From Bryobacterales bacterium (GTDB lineage: Bacteria; Acidobacteriota; Terriglobia; Bryobacterales; Bryobacteraceae): 64,000 bases of DNA. Shown here in pieces: positions 11,466 through 19,056 of this stretch; within the stretch, counting starts at the first letter, position 1; each line of letters starts with the position of its first letter. A program made the position numbers and the translations under genes. The notes beneath the pieces were generated by a model. It was not told the DNA's origin, searched no databases, and saw only the letters and a program-made list of their open reading frames with translations. The stretch is from the NCBI GenBank assembly GCA_020847975.1, contig JADLBD010000144.1:1-64000 (forward strand), written 5' to 3'.

Positions 11466-13166
11466 CGAAACAACCTTGAGTTGTTTTGTTTCCCTCGCGC
11501 TGTCCTTCAGGACGAGTTTGACCGCATCGGCGGAGTGCTCCTGGAACAGATCGGGATCCTGCGCTTCGAGCGTGTCCACTCCGTCAAACGCGAGCAGGTT
11601 GTACTCTCCCGGCGTGATGCTCCGGATGCGGAAGGCGCCGTTCTGATCGGTGGTGATGGACTTCAGCAACTGGCTGACAAGGGCGGCGGGTTCCGATTTC
11701 GTGGGCCGCAGGGTGACGGTGGCTCCGCGCACGGGGTCTCCCTTTTCATCCACGACGGAGCCTTCGAGTTGAGCGGCTGTAGGGCTGAGGACAATGTCGA
11801 GGCCCGAGGCGCTTGCGGACTGGGTCAGGTCCAGGCCGTTCCCCAGCACATCGATCTCCCCCAGCCGGATGGATTTGACATAGAACTCGGGAGGCGCCCC
11901 GCTGACGCGAACATCGAAGAGATCCTGCGGGGCATTGGGGATGACAAAAGCGCCGTCCTCCTTCACCCGGACATTGGTGTTGCCCATCATGAACGAGCGG
12001 GTTCCCGGTTGCAGGTAAACGGAGAGATCACGCATATTGAGGGAGCCCTCTCCCTCCATGCGGATAGAGCCCTGCACTTCTCCGCCTGGGGAGAGGCTCA
12101 CGGTGAGGTTGTCGAGATCGTGGTCAGTGACTTCGATCACGAGACGCCCGCTCATCACTTCGTTCGGGCCTTCCGGGCTAACGGCTTGCAGGACGTAAGA
12201 CCCGAGGCGGACGCCGCTGAGTTCGAACTCTCCATTTTGCCTGTTCGCGCTGCTCATCATGCGCGGCATTCCGCTCAGCATGTCTTCGTCCTTGGCGGTA
12301 AGGGAGATCATGACGGGGCGGTTCGAGCCCGAAGGAGCGCCCGTGACCTTGCCTTTGACGCGAAAGGTGAGGGTCTTGCGCAGAGTAACGTCCACGCCTT
12401 GTATGGCGCGGCCCAGGGGGACGTTGAGTTGCGTGGCGGAGGCGATGTTCTCGACGCCGGGATAGTAAGTAGGGGCGTAACCTTCCTCGGGCTTGGAACT
12501 GGCGGTGCGGTCCACGGCATAGTTGTAACTTTGGCGGCCGGTGACGGAAAGGTAGTACTTACCGGGAGCGACGCCGAAGAGGCGGTATTCGCCGAGGTCG
12601 TTGGTCATGGCGTTCGACATGGGGAGCATTTGTTTGCGGCCCTGGAAGTAGCGCGGTCTTACCAATTGAACGGAGGCTCCCATCACGGGGTCGCCGTCTT
12701 CATCGACAATGCGCCCTGTAATTACGGAGTGCGGCGACAGGCGAAATTCGATGGTATCGAGCGTCTGTCCCTTGGACAGGCTGAGGGTGGTTCCACCCAT
12801 GAGACTGCCAGGCTTCCGGGCTCCGTATTCCGAGCGGACGAATCCATTGCGAGTCACCGAGAGCCTGTATTGGCCTGGCTCGATGGCTTTCATGGCGAAC
12901 CTGCCCTCGGCGTTGGTGGAGGTTCGGGCCGGGGGCTGCGGGTTGCGCGGCTCGACGCGCATGAGCATGACCTCGGCCTTCCTGAGCGGCTCTCCGGTGA
13001 CGGCGTTGCGGACGATTCCCGCGATTGTGCACAGTTCCTCGGGCTTGTACTGTTGGGGCGCGGCGGGAGCGGGCTGCGCTATTGGAGGAGCTTGCGATAA
13101 GGTGACGGCTTGCCCCCAGGCAAGGCCGGTAACCAGAGGGAACAGCAGAAAGCGGGCAGGCCTCAT
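11448..13166 (-). CDS. Secreted protein with carboxypeptidase regulatory-like (CarboxypepD_reg) domains
   Basis: About 572 residues. The ATG at 13166 starts a signal peptide (MRPARFLLFPLVTGLAWGQ) with GGAGAGG about 8 nt upstream. An alternative ATG at 13221-13223 overlaps the TGA of the receptor gene and would add 19 non-hydrophobic residues. Repeated transthyretin-like folds are visible: IAGIVRNAVTGEPLRKAEV at residues 45-65, ITGRIVDEDGDPVMGASVQL, VQGSIRMEGEGSLNMRD and LEGSVVDEKGDPVRGATVTL. Such domains usually sit at the N-terminus of Oar-type receptors; here they form an independent exported protein between two receptor genes. Its role is probably structural or adhesive. Confidence 0.8.
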   Translation of the reverse strand: MRPARFLLFPLVTGLAWGQAVTLSQAPPIAQPAPAAPQQYKPEELCTIAGIVRNAVTGEPLRKAEVMLMRVEPRNPQPPARTSTNAEGRFAMKAIEPGQYRLSVTRNGFVRSEYGARKPGSLMGGTTLSLSKGQTLDTIEFRLSPHSVITGRIVDEDGDPVMGASVQLVRPRYFQGRKQMLPMSNAMTNDLGEYRLFGVAPGKYYLSVTGRQSYNYAVDRTASSKPEEGYAPTYYPGVENIASATQLNVPLGRAIQGVDVTLRKTLTFRVKGKVTGAPSGSNRPVMISLTAKDEDMLSGMPRMMSSANRQNGEFELSGVRLGSYVLQAVSPEGPNEVMSGRLVIEVTDHDLDNLTVSLSPGGEVQGSIRMEGEGSLNMRDLSVYLQPGTRSFMMGNTNVRVKEDGAFVIPNAPQDLFDVRVSGAPPEFYVKSIRLGEIDVLGNGLDLTQSASASGLDIVLSPTAAQLEGSVVDEKGDPVRGATVTLRPTKSEPAALVSQLLKSITTDQNGAFRIRSITPGEYNLLAFDGVDTLEAQDPDLFQEHSADAVKLVLKDSARETKQLKVVSLQDKP

Positions 13167-13222
13167 GCGATACCTCTCCACGGAAGCTAGAGACGGAGCA
13201 GGCAGGGAAAGGTTACGGTGCA

Positions 13223-16200
13223 TCAAAAATTGACCTTCAGGCCCAGTTGGATGTTGCGCGGCTGATTGGCCTGGCTGGTGAGTTGGGTATAGGTGGGGCT
13301 GGTGACTCCGGTGGTGAGACCGCCGAACCAGACGCGGTTGAAGGCGTTGATCATCTCGAGGCGGAACTGGAGTTTGACGCGTTCCTTATAGACCATGGTG
13401 TTCTTGAGGAAGGCCATATCCCAGTTGTTGATGGCGGGCCCGCGCAGATCGTTCCAGTAGAACGGAATGCGGCGGGCTGTAAAAGCGGGCATGACCTTCA
13501 TGGAATCGCCGTTGAACCAGTGGGTGATGGTGGGGTTATCGATGGCGGGGCTGACTCCGGTGGCGATGACGGAGGCGGGTAGGGCGACAGCCGCGCCGGT
13601 CTGATAGATGTACATCGCGCTCCACTGCCAGCCGCCGATGAGCTTATTGACCGCGGCCGTGCTGGTGACGCGCTTGCCCGCGCCGAAGGGCAACTCGTAG
13701 ATGATTCCCATGGAGACACGCTGCGGATTGTCGAACTGGCCGGTCATCTTCGAAGGCAGCGGGTCGCTTGGTTCGATGTAACGCAGGGTTTCGAGCTGCC
13801 TCGAGAAGGTGTAGGCGAGTTGGGCGTTGAGCCCGTGGCCGAAGCGCTTGTTGGCGCCGAATTGGAGCGAGTTGTAGTAACTGGAGCCGCCGGAGGTACG
13901 GACAAAGGAGATGTTCCCGAACTCGGGATAGGGCATCAGCGCTTGCGCGACGGTGATGGTGTCTCCGGCGAGGCTGCTGGGCGCTGGGATGAGTCCCTTG
14001 AAGGGATTGGGGAGTTTGGCATTCAATCGGGAGCCAAGCGAGTAATACTTCTGGTCGAACGTAGGGCCGGTGCCGTTTCCTATGCCGTTGATCACCCTGC
14101 CGCTATCGGCGGCGGAAGTGCTGGTGATGAGGTTGACGGCGCGCTGGCCGACGTAGTTGAGCTCGATCTGAAGGTCGCGGATCAGTTCATGCTGGAAGCC
14201 GAAGCTCCAACGGTAGTTGCGAATGTTCCGGCGGTAGTAATCGTACAGGGAAAGCGTTTGGCCGAGGAGCGTGGCGAGGCCGAGATTGGAGCCCGTGGGC
14301 TGGACGAAGCCATTGGGGAAGGGGTTGGCGAGAGTGTCCGCGGGAGTGAGGCCGCCATCGAGCGTGGTCACCATGTCGGTCTGGGCGGCGAAGCCGGTGG
14401 TGTTGACGAACGGCTGCCACCACTCGGAATAGAAGATGCCGAAGCCGGTGCGGAGGACGGTGCGCGGGAAGAGACGGTAGGCGAGGCCAATGCGCGGCTG
14501 CCAATCGGTCTTCTCGGCTTGCACATTGCGGCGATTCTCCGGGGTGGCGAAGAAGATGCCTCCCTTTACTTTGAAGTCGGAGGGCGACAGTTCGGGGATG
14601 GGGTTCGCCGCGTAGGCGGTCTTGGCCGCGGCCTCGATTGGGTTGGAGGCATTGAAGGCAAAGCCGAGGGCGTTCTGGTTGTACCGTTCCGTGACGCCGA
14701 GGAGCAGGTCGTAACGGAGGCCGAGGTTCAAGGTGAGTTTCGGGGTGATCTTGAAGTCGTCCTGGAAGTACCAGCCGTAGAACGGGGCCTGGGGCGCGGT
14801 GAGGGCTCGGATGTTGAGCAAGCCAACACTGGGGGCTCCGATCAGAAAACTGGCAATGCCGTTGCCGAGGTTATTGCCGGTGACGAAGGGGTTCGGTTGG
14901 GTGAAGCCGCGGTCGAAGTTGTACTGGCCACCGGGACGGTTGGCGCCGACGGAGTTGTTCTGCTTGACCTGGCCTTGAAAGCCGAACTTCATGTTATGGC
15001 TGCCCATACTCTTAGTAACTCCGAAGTTATAGGAGTAAGTGTTGGTATGTTCGAACCACTGGCCTTCGGACGTGCCGATGTAATACATGTCCGAGTTGTT
15101 GAACTGCGGGAAGATGCGCTGCTGCATCTGGTTGACGAGCGCGGCGGAGAAGCCGAGAGTAGTTTGATCGAAACTGGGGTGAGTGCCCTCCTGGGTCCAG
15201 CGGGTGTAACCCGCCTGGGCGGAGACGACGAGGGTCGGGCTGATGACGAAGACATCGCTGACGCCGATGGAGGTTTGGGCGCGGTTGTTGCCTTCGAGGG
15301 CTCCGACGCCGCCGCCGATATCCCAGGGCGTGGGCGTCCCCGGGAAGCCCTGATTGTGAGACCAGCGCGCGAAGAGGCGGTGCTTCTTGATGTTGGGGTC
15401 AATGCGGACGGAGTAGTTCTCGCCATCATAGGGCGCGGGGACCTCGCTGAAGTAGTTGTTGGCCCCGGTATTGAGGTCGCCGGGAAGGTTCGCGTTGGGA
15501 TAGCGAGAGATGACGTTGGCGGCGATTGAGTTGATGCGGTTCGCCGGGATTCTGTTGCCGGGGAAGGGCGTACGGATGTAGCCGCCGCTGCCGTTGGAGA
15601 CGGTGGACCAGGGGTCGGCGATCTGAAACAAAGCGCCGCCGGCGTTGAAGGTCTGGGAGAAATCGCCGCCGCGCTGGAGGGCAGTGGGGACGGTGAAGCG
15701 ATACTGCTTCGGTGTGCGCTGGCGAAGACCTTCGAAGTTAAAAAACCAGAAGACCTTGTTCTTAACGACAGGCCCGCCGGCGGTGAGGCCGTACTGGTTG
15801 AAGCGGAAGATAGGCCGCTTGGCGCCGGCTTTGTTGGAAAAGAAAGCGTTGGCGTTGAGTTTGTCGTTACGGAAGAACTCGTAGAGGTTACCGTGGAACT
15901 CGTTTGTGCCGCCCTTGGTAACGACGTTGACGAACATGCCTCCGCCGTGGCCGTATTCGGCGTCGAGGGCGTTAGTCTGGACGGTGAACTCCTCGACGTC
16001 ATCGACGCTGGGGATGTAGGCCACACGGTCAGAGACGTTATTGGGGATGCCGTCCATGAGGAATTCGTTGGTGCGGTTATTGGCTCCGGAGGCGGAGGTG
16101 TAGGATGTGCTGTCGATGTCGATCAAGCCGTTCGTATTGCTGGTGGGGGAGTTGTTGGTGATGCCCGGGGCGAGGTTGACCAACATGAGCACGTTGCGGG

Positions 16201-16636
16201 CGAGCAGAGGCATGTCGGTGACGACGCGCTGTTGGATGTTGCGGCTAACCGAGGCAGTGGAAGTTTCGAGTAAGACAGCCTGCCCGGTGACCTGGACGGA
16301 TTCGCTGACCTGGCCGAGTTCGAGGGAGAAATCGGCGGTGGAGCGGATGCCGGTCCTGACGATGATCTCCTGAGTGCCGCGCTTGAAGCCGGGCTTTTCG
16401 ACCGAGACCTCGTAGCGGCCGGGGTTGACGAGCGGGAAGAAGAAGTAGCCGTTCTCGTTGGTGGCGGCTTCGGCGGTCACCCCCGTATCGAGGTTTTTCA
16501 AGGTAACGTTGATGGCGGGCAGCATGCCGCCAGTGGAATCTTTGACGGTTCCGTCGACTGTGCCGACGGGAAGGACTTGTGCGTTCAGGGCGGCGACAAG
16601 GCCCAGGAATAGACTGAACAAAAACTTGGAAAACAC
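13223..16636 (-). CDS. Oar-like TonB-dependent receptor with N-terminal carboxypeptidase-like domain
   Basis: 1137 residues with a signal peptide (MFSKFLFSLFLGLVAALNAQ). Residues 25-105 form the carboxypeptidase regulatory domain (GTVDGTVKDSTGGMLPAINV, ENGYFFFPLVNPGRYEVSV). A plug-like region follows (MPLLARNVLMLVNLAPGI, NEFLMDGIPNNVSDR, VTKGGTNEFHGNLYEFFRND), then a barrel rich in aromatic strands that ends RNIQLGLKVNF. This is the typical large acidobacterial outer-membrane receptor, thought to take up large substrates such as peptides or glycans. The downstream gene follows closely on the same strand and is probably co-transcribed. Confidence 0.92.
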   Translation of the reverse strand: MFSKFLFSLFLGLVAALNAQVLPVGTVDGTVKDSTGGMLPAINVTLKNLDTGVTAEAATNENGYFFFPLVNPGRYEVSVEKPGFKRGTQEIIVRTGIRSTADFSLELGQVSESVQVTGQAVLLETSTASVSRNIQQRVVTDMPLLARNVLMLVNLAPGITNNSPTSNTNGLIDIDSTSYTSASGANNRTNEFLMDGIPNNVSDRVAYIPSVDDVEEFTVQTNALDAEYGHGGGMFVNVVTKGGTNEFHGNLYEFFRNDKLNANAFFSNKAGAKRPIFRFNQYGLTAGGPVVKNKVFWFFNFEGLRQRTPKQYRFTVPTALQRGGDFSQTFNAGGALFQIADPWSTVSNGSGGYIRTPFPGNRIPANRINSIAANVISRYPNANLPGDLNTGANNYFSEVPAPYDGENYSVRIDPNIKKHRLFARWSHNQGFPGTPTPWDIGGGVGALEGNNRAQTSIGVSDVFVISPTLVVSAQAGYTRWTQEGTHPSFDQTTLGFSAALVNQMQQRIFPQFNNSDMYYIGTSEGQWFEHTNTYSYNFGVTKSMGSHNMKFGFQGQVKQNNSVGANRPGGQYNFDRGFTQPNPFVTGNNLGNGIASFLIGAPSVGLLNIRALTAPQAPFYGWYFQDDFKITPKLTLNLGLRYDLLLGVTERYNQNALGFAFNASNPIEAAAKTAYAANPIPELSPSDFKVKGGIFFATPENRRNVQAEKTDWQPRIGLAYRLFPRTVLRTGFGIFYSEWWQPFVNTTGFAAQTDMVTTLDGGLTPADTLANPFPNGFVQPTGSNLGLATLLGQTLSLYDYYRRNIRNYRWSFGFQHELIRDLQIELNYVGQRAVNLITSTSAADSGRVINGIGNGTGPTFDQKYYSLGSRLNAKLPNPFKGLIPAPSSLAGDTITVAQALMPYPEFGNISFVRTSGGSSYYNSLQFGANKRFGHGLNAQLAYTFSRQLETLRYIEPSDPLPSKMTGQFDNPQRVSMGIIYELPFGAGKRVTSTAAVNKLIGGWQWSAMYIYQTGAAVALPASVIATGVSPAIDNPTITHWFNGDSMKVMPAFTARRIPFYWNDLRGPAINNWDMAFLKNTMVYKERVKLQFRLEMINAFNRVWFGGLTTGVTSPTYTQLTSQANQPRNIQLGLKVNF

Positions 16637-16731
16637 CTCTTTTTACCCCCCCAATTTCATGGAGAATCCGGAACAGAAGACCGGAAAGTCAATTCAGCGT
16701 CTCACGAACATACATCACGGATCGATGGGCG

Positions 16732-17265
16732 TCAATGGGGAAGGACAGACTCGGCATGGATCTTTGAAGCATCGGCCCAAGCGAGCCAGCCGGAGCCGAT
16801 GGCGATGCGGCCGCCGCCGTGAGGACTGATCTCGCTGGCGGAGCCTTTGGCGGCATCGATGAGGACGACCTGGGAACCGGTGACGACGGCGAGCAGCTTT
16901 CCGGAGGCGCTGCAATCATGGACGCGTCCTTTCAGCGGGAAGGAGGCGGCGCCGAGGTCAACGATATCGTTGGGCTCATTGAGTGGCGTGCGCACTTCGA
17001 CGTCGAGGGGCAGGCCGCTACAGGCGGCGTTGGGTTCGGACCTGGAGCAGACGGCGCTGGAGGCGGCTTCCCGGTTGGTCTTGAGGTCCAGTTTGCGAGC
17101 TCCGCGGTTGTCACAGAAGGTGAGCACGCCGTCCTGGAGGGAGAGCGCGTAGGGCTCGCCTTGGGCGGTGGCGGCGGCTTTGGCGGATGCCTGGGACGGG
17201 CCATGCCGGGCGCACGACGGCGTGAGCAGGGCAAGCAGGAGGATGGCGAGTTTCAAGGGCGGCAT
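16732..17265 (-). CDS. Small lipoprotein of unknown function
   Basis: 177 residues. The N-terminus MPPLKLAILLLALLTPSC is a lipoprotein signal with a TPSC lipobox. The remainder reads as short beta strands (YALSLQDGVLTFCDNRGARK, LLAVVTGSQVVLIDAAKG), resembling one or two blades of a propeller, and has three more cysteines near the middle. No family was recognised. Its ATG follows the TAG of the lysozyme-like gene with no intervening base, so the two are translated together and may act together. Confidence 0.7.
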   Translation of the reverse strand: MPPLKLAILLLALLTPSCARHGPSQASAKAAATAQGEPYALSLQDGVLTFCDNRGARKLDLKTNREAASSAVCSRSEPNAACSGLPLDVEVRTPLNEPNDIVDLGAASFPLKGRVHDCSASGKLLAVVTGSQVVLIDAAKGSASEISPHGGGRIAIGSGWLAWADASKIHAESVLPH

Positions 17266-18180
17266 CTATAGTGTTGCGTCGATATGGGTTTTCCAGACGT
17301 TCATGACTCGGGCGTAGTCGACCTCGGAGGCAGTGTAGTACTTGACGAGCCACAACGAATGGGCGACGGCGGGGATGTCACCGGCGTTCAAGGCCGGGAG
17401 GTAATTCGGGTCGCGTTGGGCGATGCTCTGGTGGCGGCCGATCCAGCGCTGCGCTCCTTCGCGGAGGGTGCCGTAGGCCTTGAAGCGGCACTGGTAATGA
17501 GGGGGCTCGTAGACGACGATACCGGAGGGGCACTTCCAGCCGCGCTCTCGGGCCTCATCGGCATCGGGCACGTAGGCAAGATTGTTGGAACGGGCGACTT
17601 CAGCTTCGGGGGAGGCCGTGCATTCCCAGATATCGCGCAGGTACATGTGGGGCTCGTTGGCGCCGGCCTTTACGTTACCGAGGTTCCAGTTGAAGCAACT
17701 GGCTCCGCCGCCGGTTTCGCCCATGAATTGGGCGGTGAGGGTGCGGGCGGCGTTCTCGGAGAGTCCGGGCCAGGCGAGGAGGAGCATGGAGACGACCTCG
17801 CGGGCCGTGGGAGTGGTGGTGCGGGCCGGGACTTCGTTGGGGTTATCGGTGTACTTCCCGTTGACGGAGGAAGGGAACAGATCCCTTTTGCGTGGACGGA
17901 CGTAGACGGTGAGCTTGTCCCATGAAGCGCCACCCTGGGTGATGGCTTCGATGGTCCACTTACCGGGGTGATAGCTGGAGAGTTCGTAGAGCCGGACGAG
18001 TCCCTTGATTTCGCCCTTGCGGATGCTGATGTAGGGCGGGGCGAGGATCTGGAGTTCCTTGCCGTCAAAGTCGAGGAATCCCCAGAGGCCAATGGTGACG
18101 CTCTTGTTGGACTCCATGGAGTTAGGGAGAGTAATTTCGCTAATCCGTTCCTGCTTGGGAAAGCTACAGAAGTTGGCCAT
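17266..18180 (-). CDS. Probable lysozyme/muramidase-fold protein with N-terminal Ig-like domain
   Basis: 304 residues from the ATG at 18180, which has AGAGGTG about 5 nt upstream; the frame continues upstream without a better start. Residues 20-95 look like a beta-sandwich (IRKGEIKGLVRLYEL). Residues 125-300 begin with a helix, then FMGETGGGASCFNWNLGNVK, where E155 sits as the likely catalytic glutamate ahead of the NWNLGNVK segment seen in muramidase-like domains associated with phage or secretion-system peptidoglycan hydrolases. There is no signal peptide, so it may be cytosolic or exported by another route. The assignment is from memory of the motif and is moderate. It is translationally adjacent to the lipoprotein gene. 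Confidence 0.55.
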   Translation of the reverse strand: MANFCSFPKQERISEITLPNSMESNKSVTIGLWGFLDFDGKELQILAPPYISIRKGEIKGLVRLYELSSYHPGKWTIEAITQGGASWDKLTVYVRPRKRDLFPSSVNGKYTDNPNEVPARTTTPTAREVVSMLLLAWPGLSENAARTLTAQFMGETGGGASCFNWNLGNVKAGANEPHMYLRDIWECTASPEAEVARSNNLAYVPDADEARERGWKCPSGIVVYEPPHYQCRFKAYGTLREGAQRWIGRHQSIAQRDPNYLPALNAGDIPAVAHSLWLVKYYTASEVDYARVMNVWKTHIDATL

Positions 18181-18311
18181 GGCAGCACCTCTGACAGATC
18201 GAAAGAGTATACATCGGACCGATCGCCGGGTAAATCCGGTGTTGGGGGGAGCGGAGAAGACGCAATACGAGTATGAGGAGTGATCGAGAGAGGAAATTTT
18301 TCGAGAGAACA

Positions 18312-18938
18312 CTACTTTTTGAACTGGGTGAGCAACTCCTGGATTTGGGTGGAGAAGGATTTCGCCTCTTCTTTGGCCTGGGTGACGGCGTCTTTGAGTT
18401 CACGCTTGAGGTTGGCCTGGGTTCGGGCGGAAAAACGCTCTGCGTTGGCTAAGGGAGGGGCGCCGGGTGGGAGGATATGGGAGAACTGCTCGTGGTAGAG
18501 GCGGTTGTTCTGGTGGGTTTTGAGCTGATGGAGCGCTCGCTGGTAGGAACGTTCGGCGGCGGTGCGGTAGCGGTGGAGAAGGGCGGCGCGCTTTTCGATT
18601 TCGGGGTTGTCGGAGAGTAGGGGGTCGCCGCCGGCTTTTTCGTAGAGAGCAGCGTCGGCAATGGCAAGGTTGCGGAGACGCCAGGCGGCGTGGATGAGTT
18701 GATGGAAGGTATCGAGTTCGATGGGGCCTTTGGGTTTGAGGTTGGTGGAGTATTCGGCGAGGAGGGCGTTGTAGTCTTCCTGCTCTTCGGGGGTATGGAA
18801 GACGATGCGGGAGGCGGCGAAGCCGTGAATGCGGCCGTTCTGGGAAGAGCGGGCTTTGCCCTCGGGGGTAATGGGGCCGTGGGACTTGGCTCCGTTGATG
18901 CGAGCGGCGTCGCTATGAGCTTGGCTGATGGTGGACAT
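18312..18938 (-). CDS. Uncharacterised protein with a GPITPEGKARSSQN motif
   Basis: 208 residues. The N-terminus carries AARINGAKSHGPITPEGKAR followed by SSQNGRIHGF, close to the pattern ANxxxSxGPxTPEGKxxSxxNAxxHG of a poorly studied family that recurs in many copies in acidobacterial and planctomycete genomes. The rest is helical and charged with a C-terminal coiled coil (AVTQAKEEAKSFSTQIQELL). It has no signal peptide or membrane segment. The ATG at 18938 is chosen over a GTG at 18956; neither has a strong Shine-Dalgarno. About 130 bp separate it from the lysozyme-like gene. The function is unknown. Confidence 0.7.
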   Translation of the reverse strand: MSTISQAHSDAARINGAKSHGPITPEGKARSSQNGRIHGFAASRIVFHTPEEQEDYNALLAEYSTNLKPKGPIELDTFHQLIHAAWRLRNLAIADAALYEKAGGDPLLSDNPEIEKRAALLHRYRTAAERSYQRALHQLKTHQNNRLYHEQFSHILPPGAPPLANAERFSARTQANLKRELKDAVTQAKEEAKSFSTQIQELLTQFKK

Positions 18939-19056
18939 TGGTTCTACTCTGGCCACGTTTTACCATGCGGAGGTCTTAGGATTTATGGGGTAGGTTGGTA
19001 AGTGGTTGTGGGGAAAGGGAGAAATATTTGTGGATTGATGGGGAACGCAAGAGGTT

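Noticed and set aside
13820-15529. 569-codon plus-strand frame opposite the TonB-dependent receptor
   Set aside because: Low-complexity Gly/Val/Glu/Ala shadow of a clear receptor gene.
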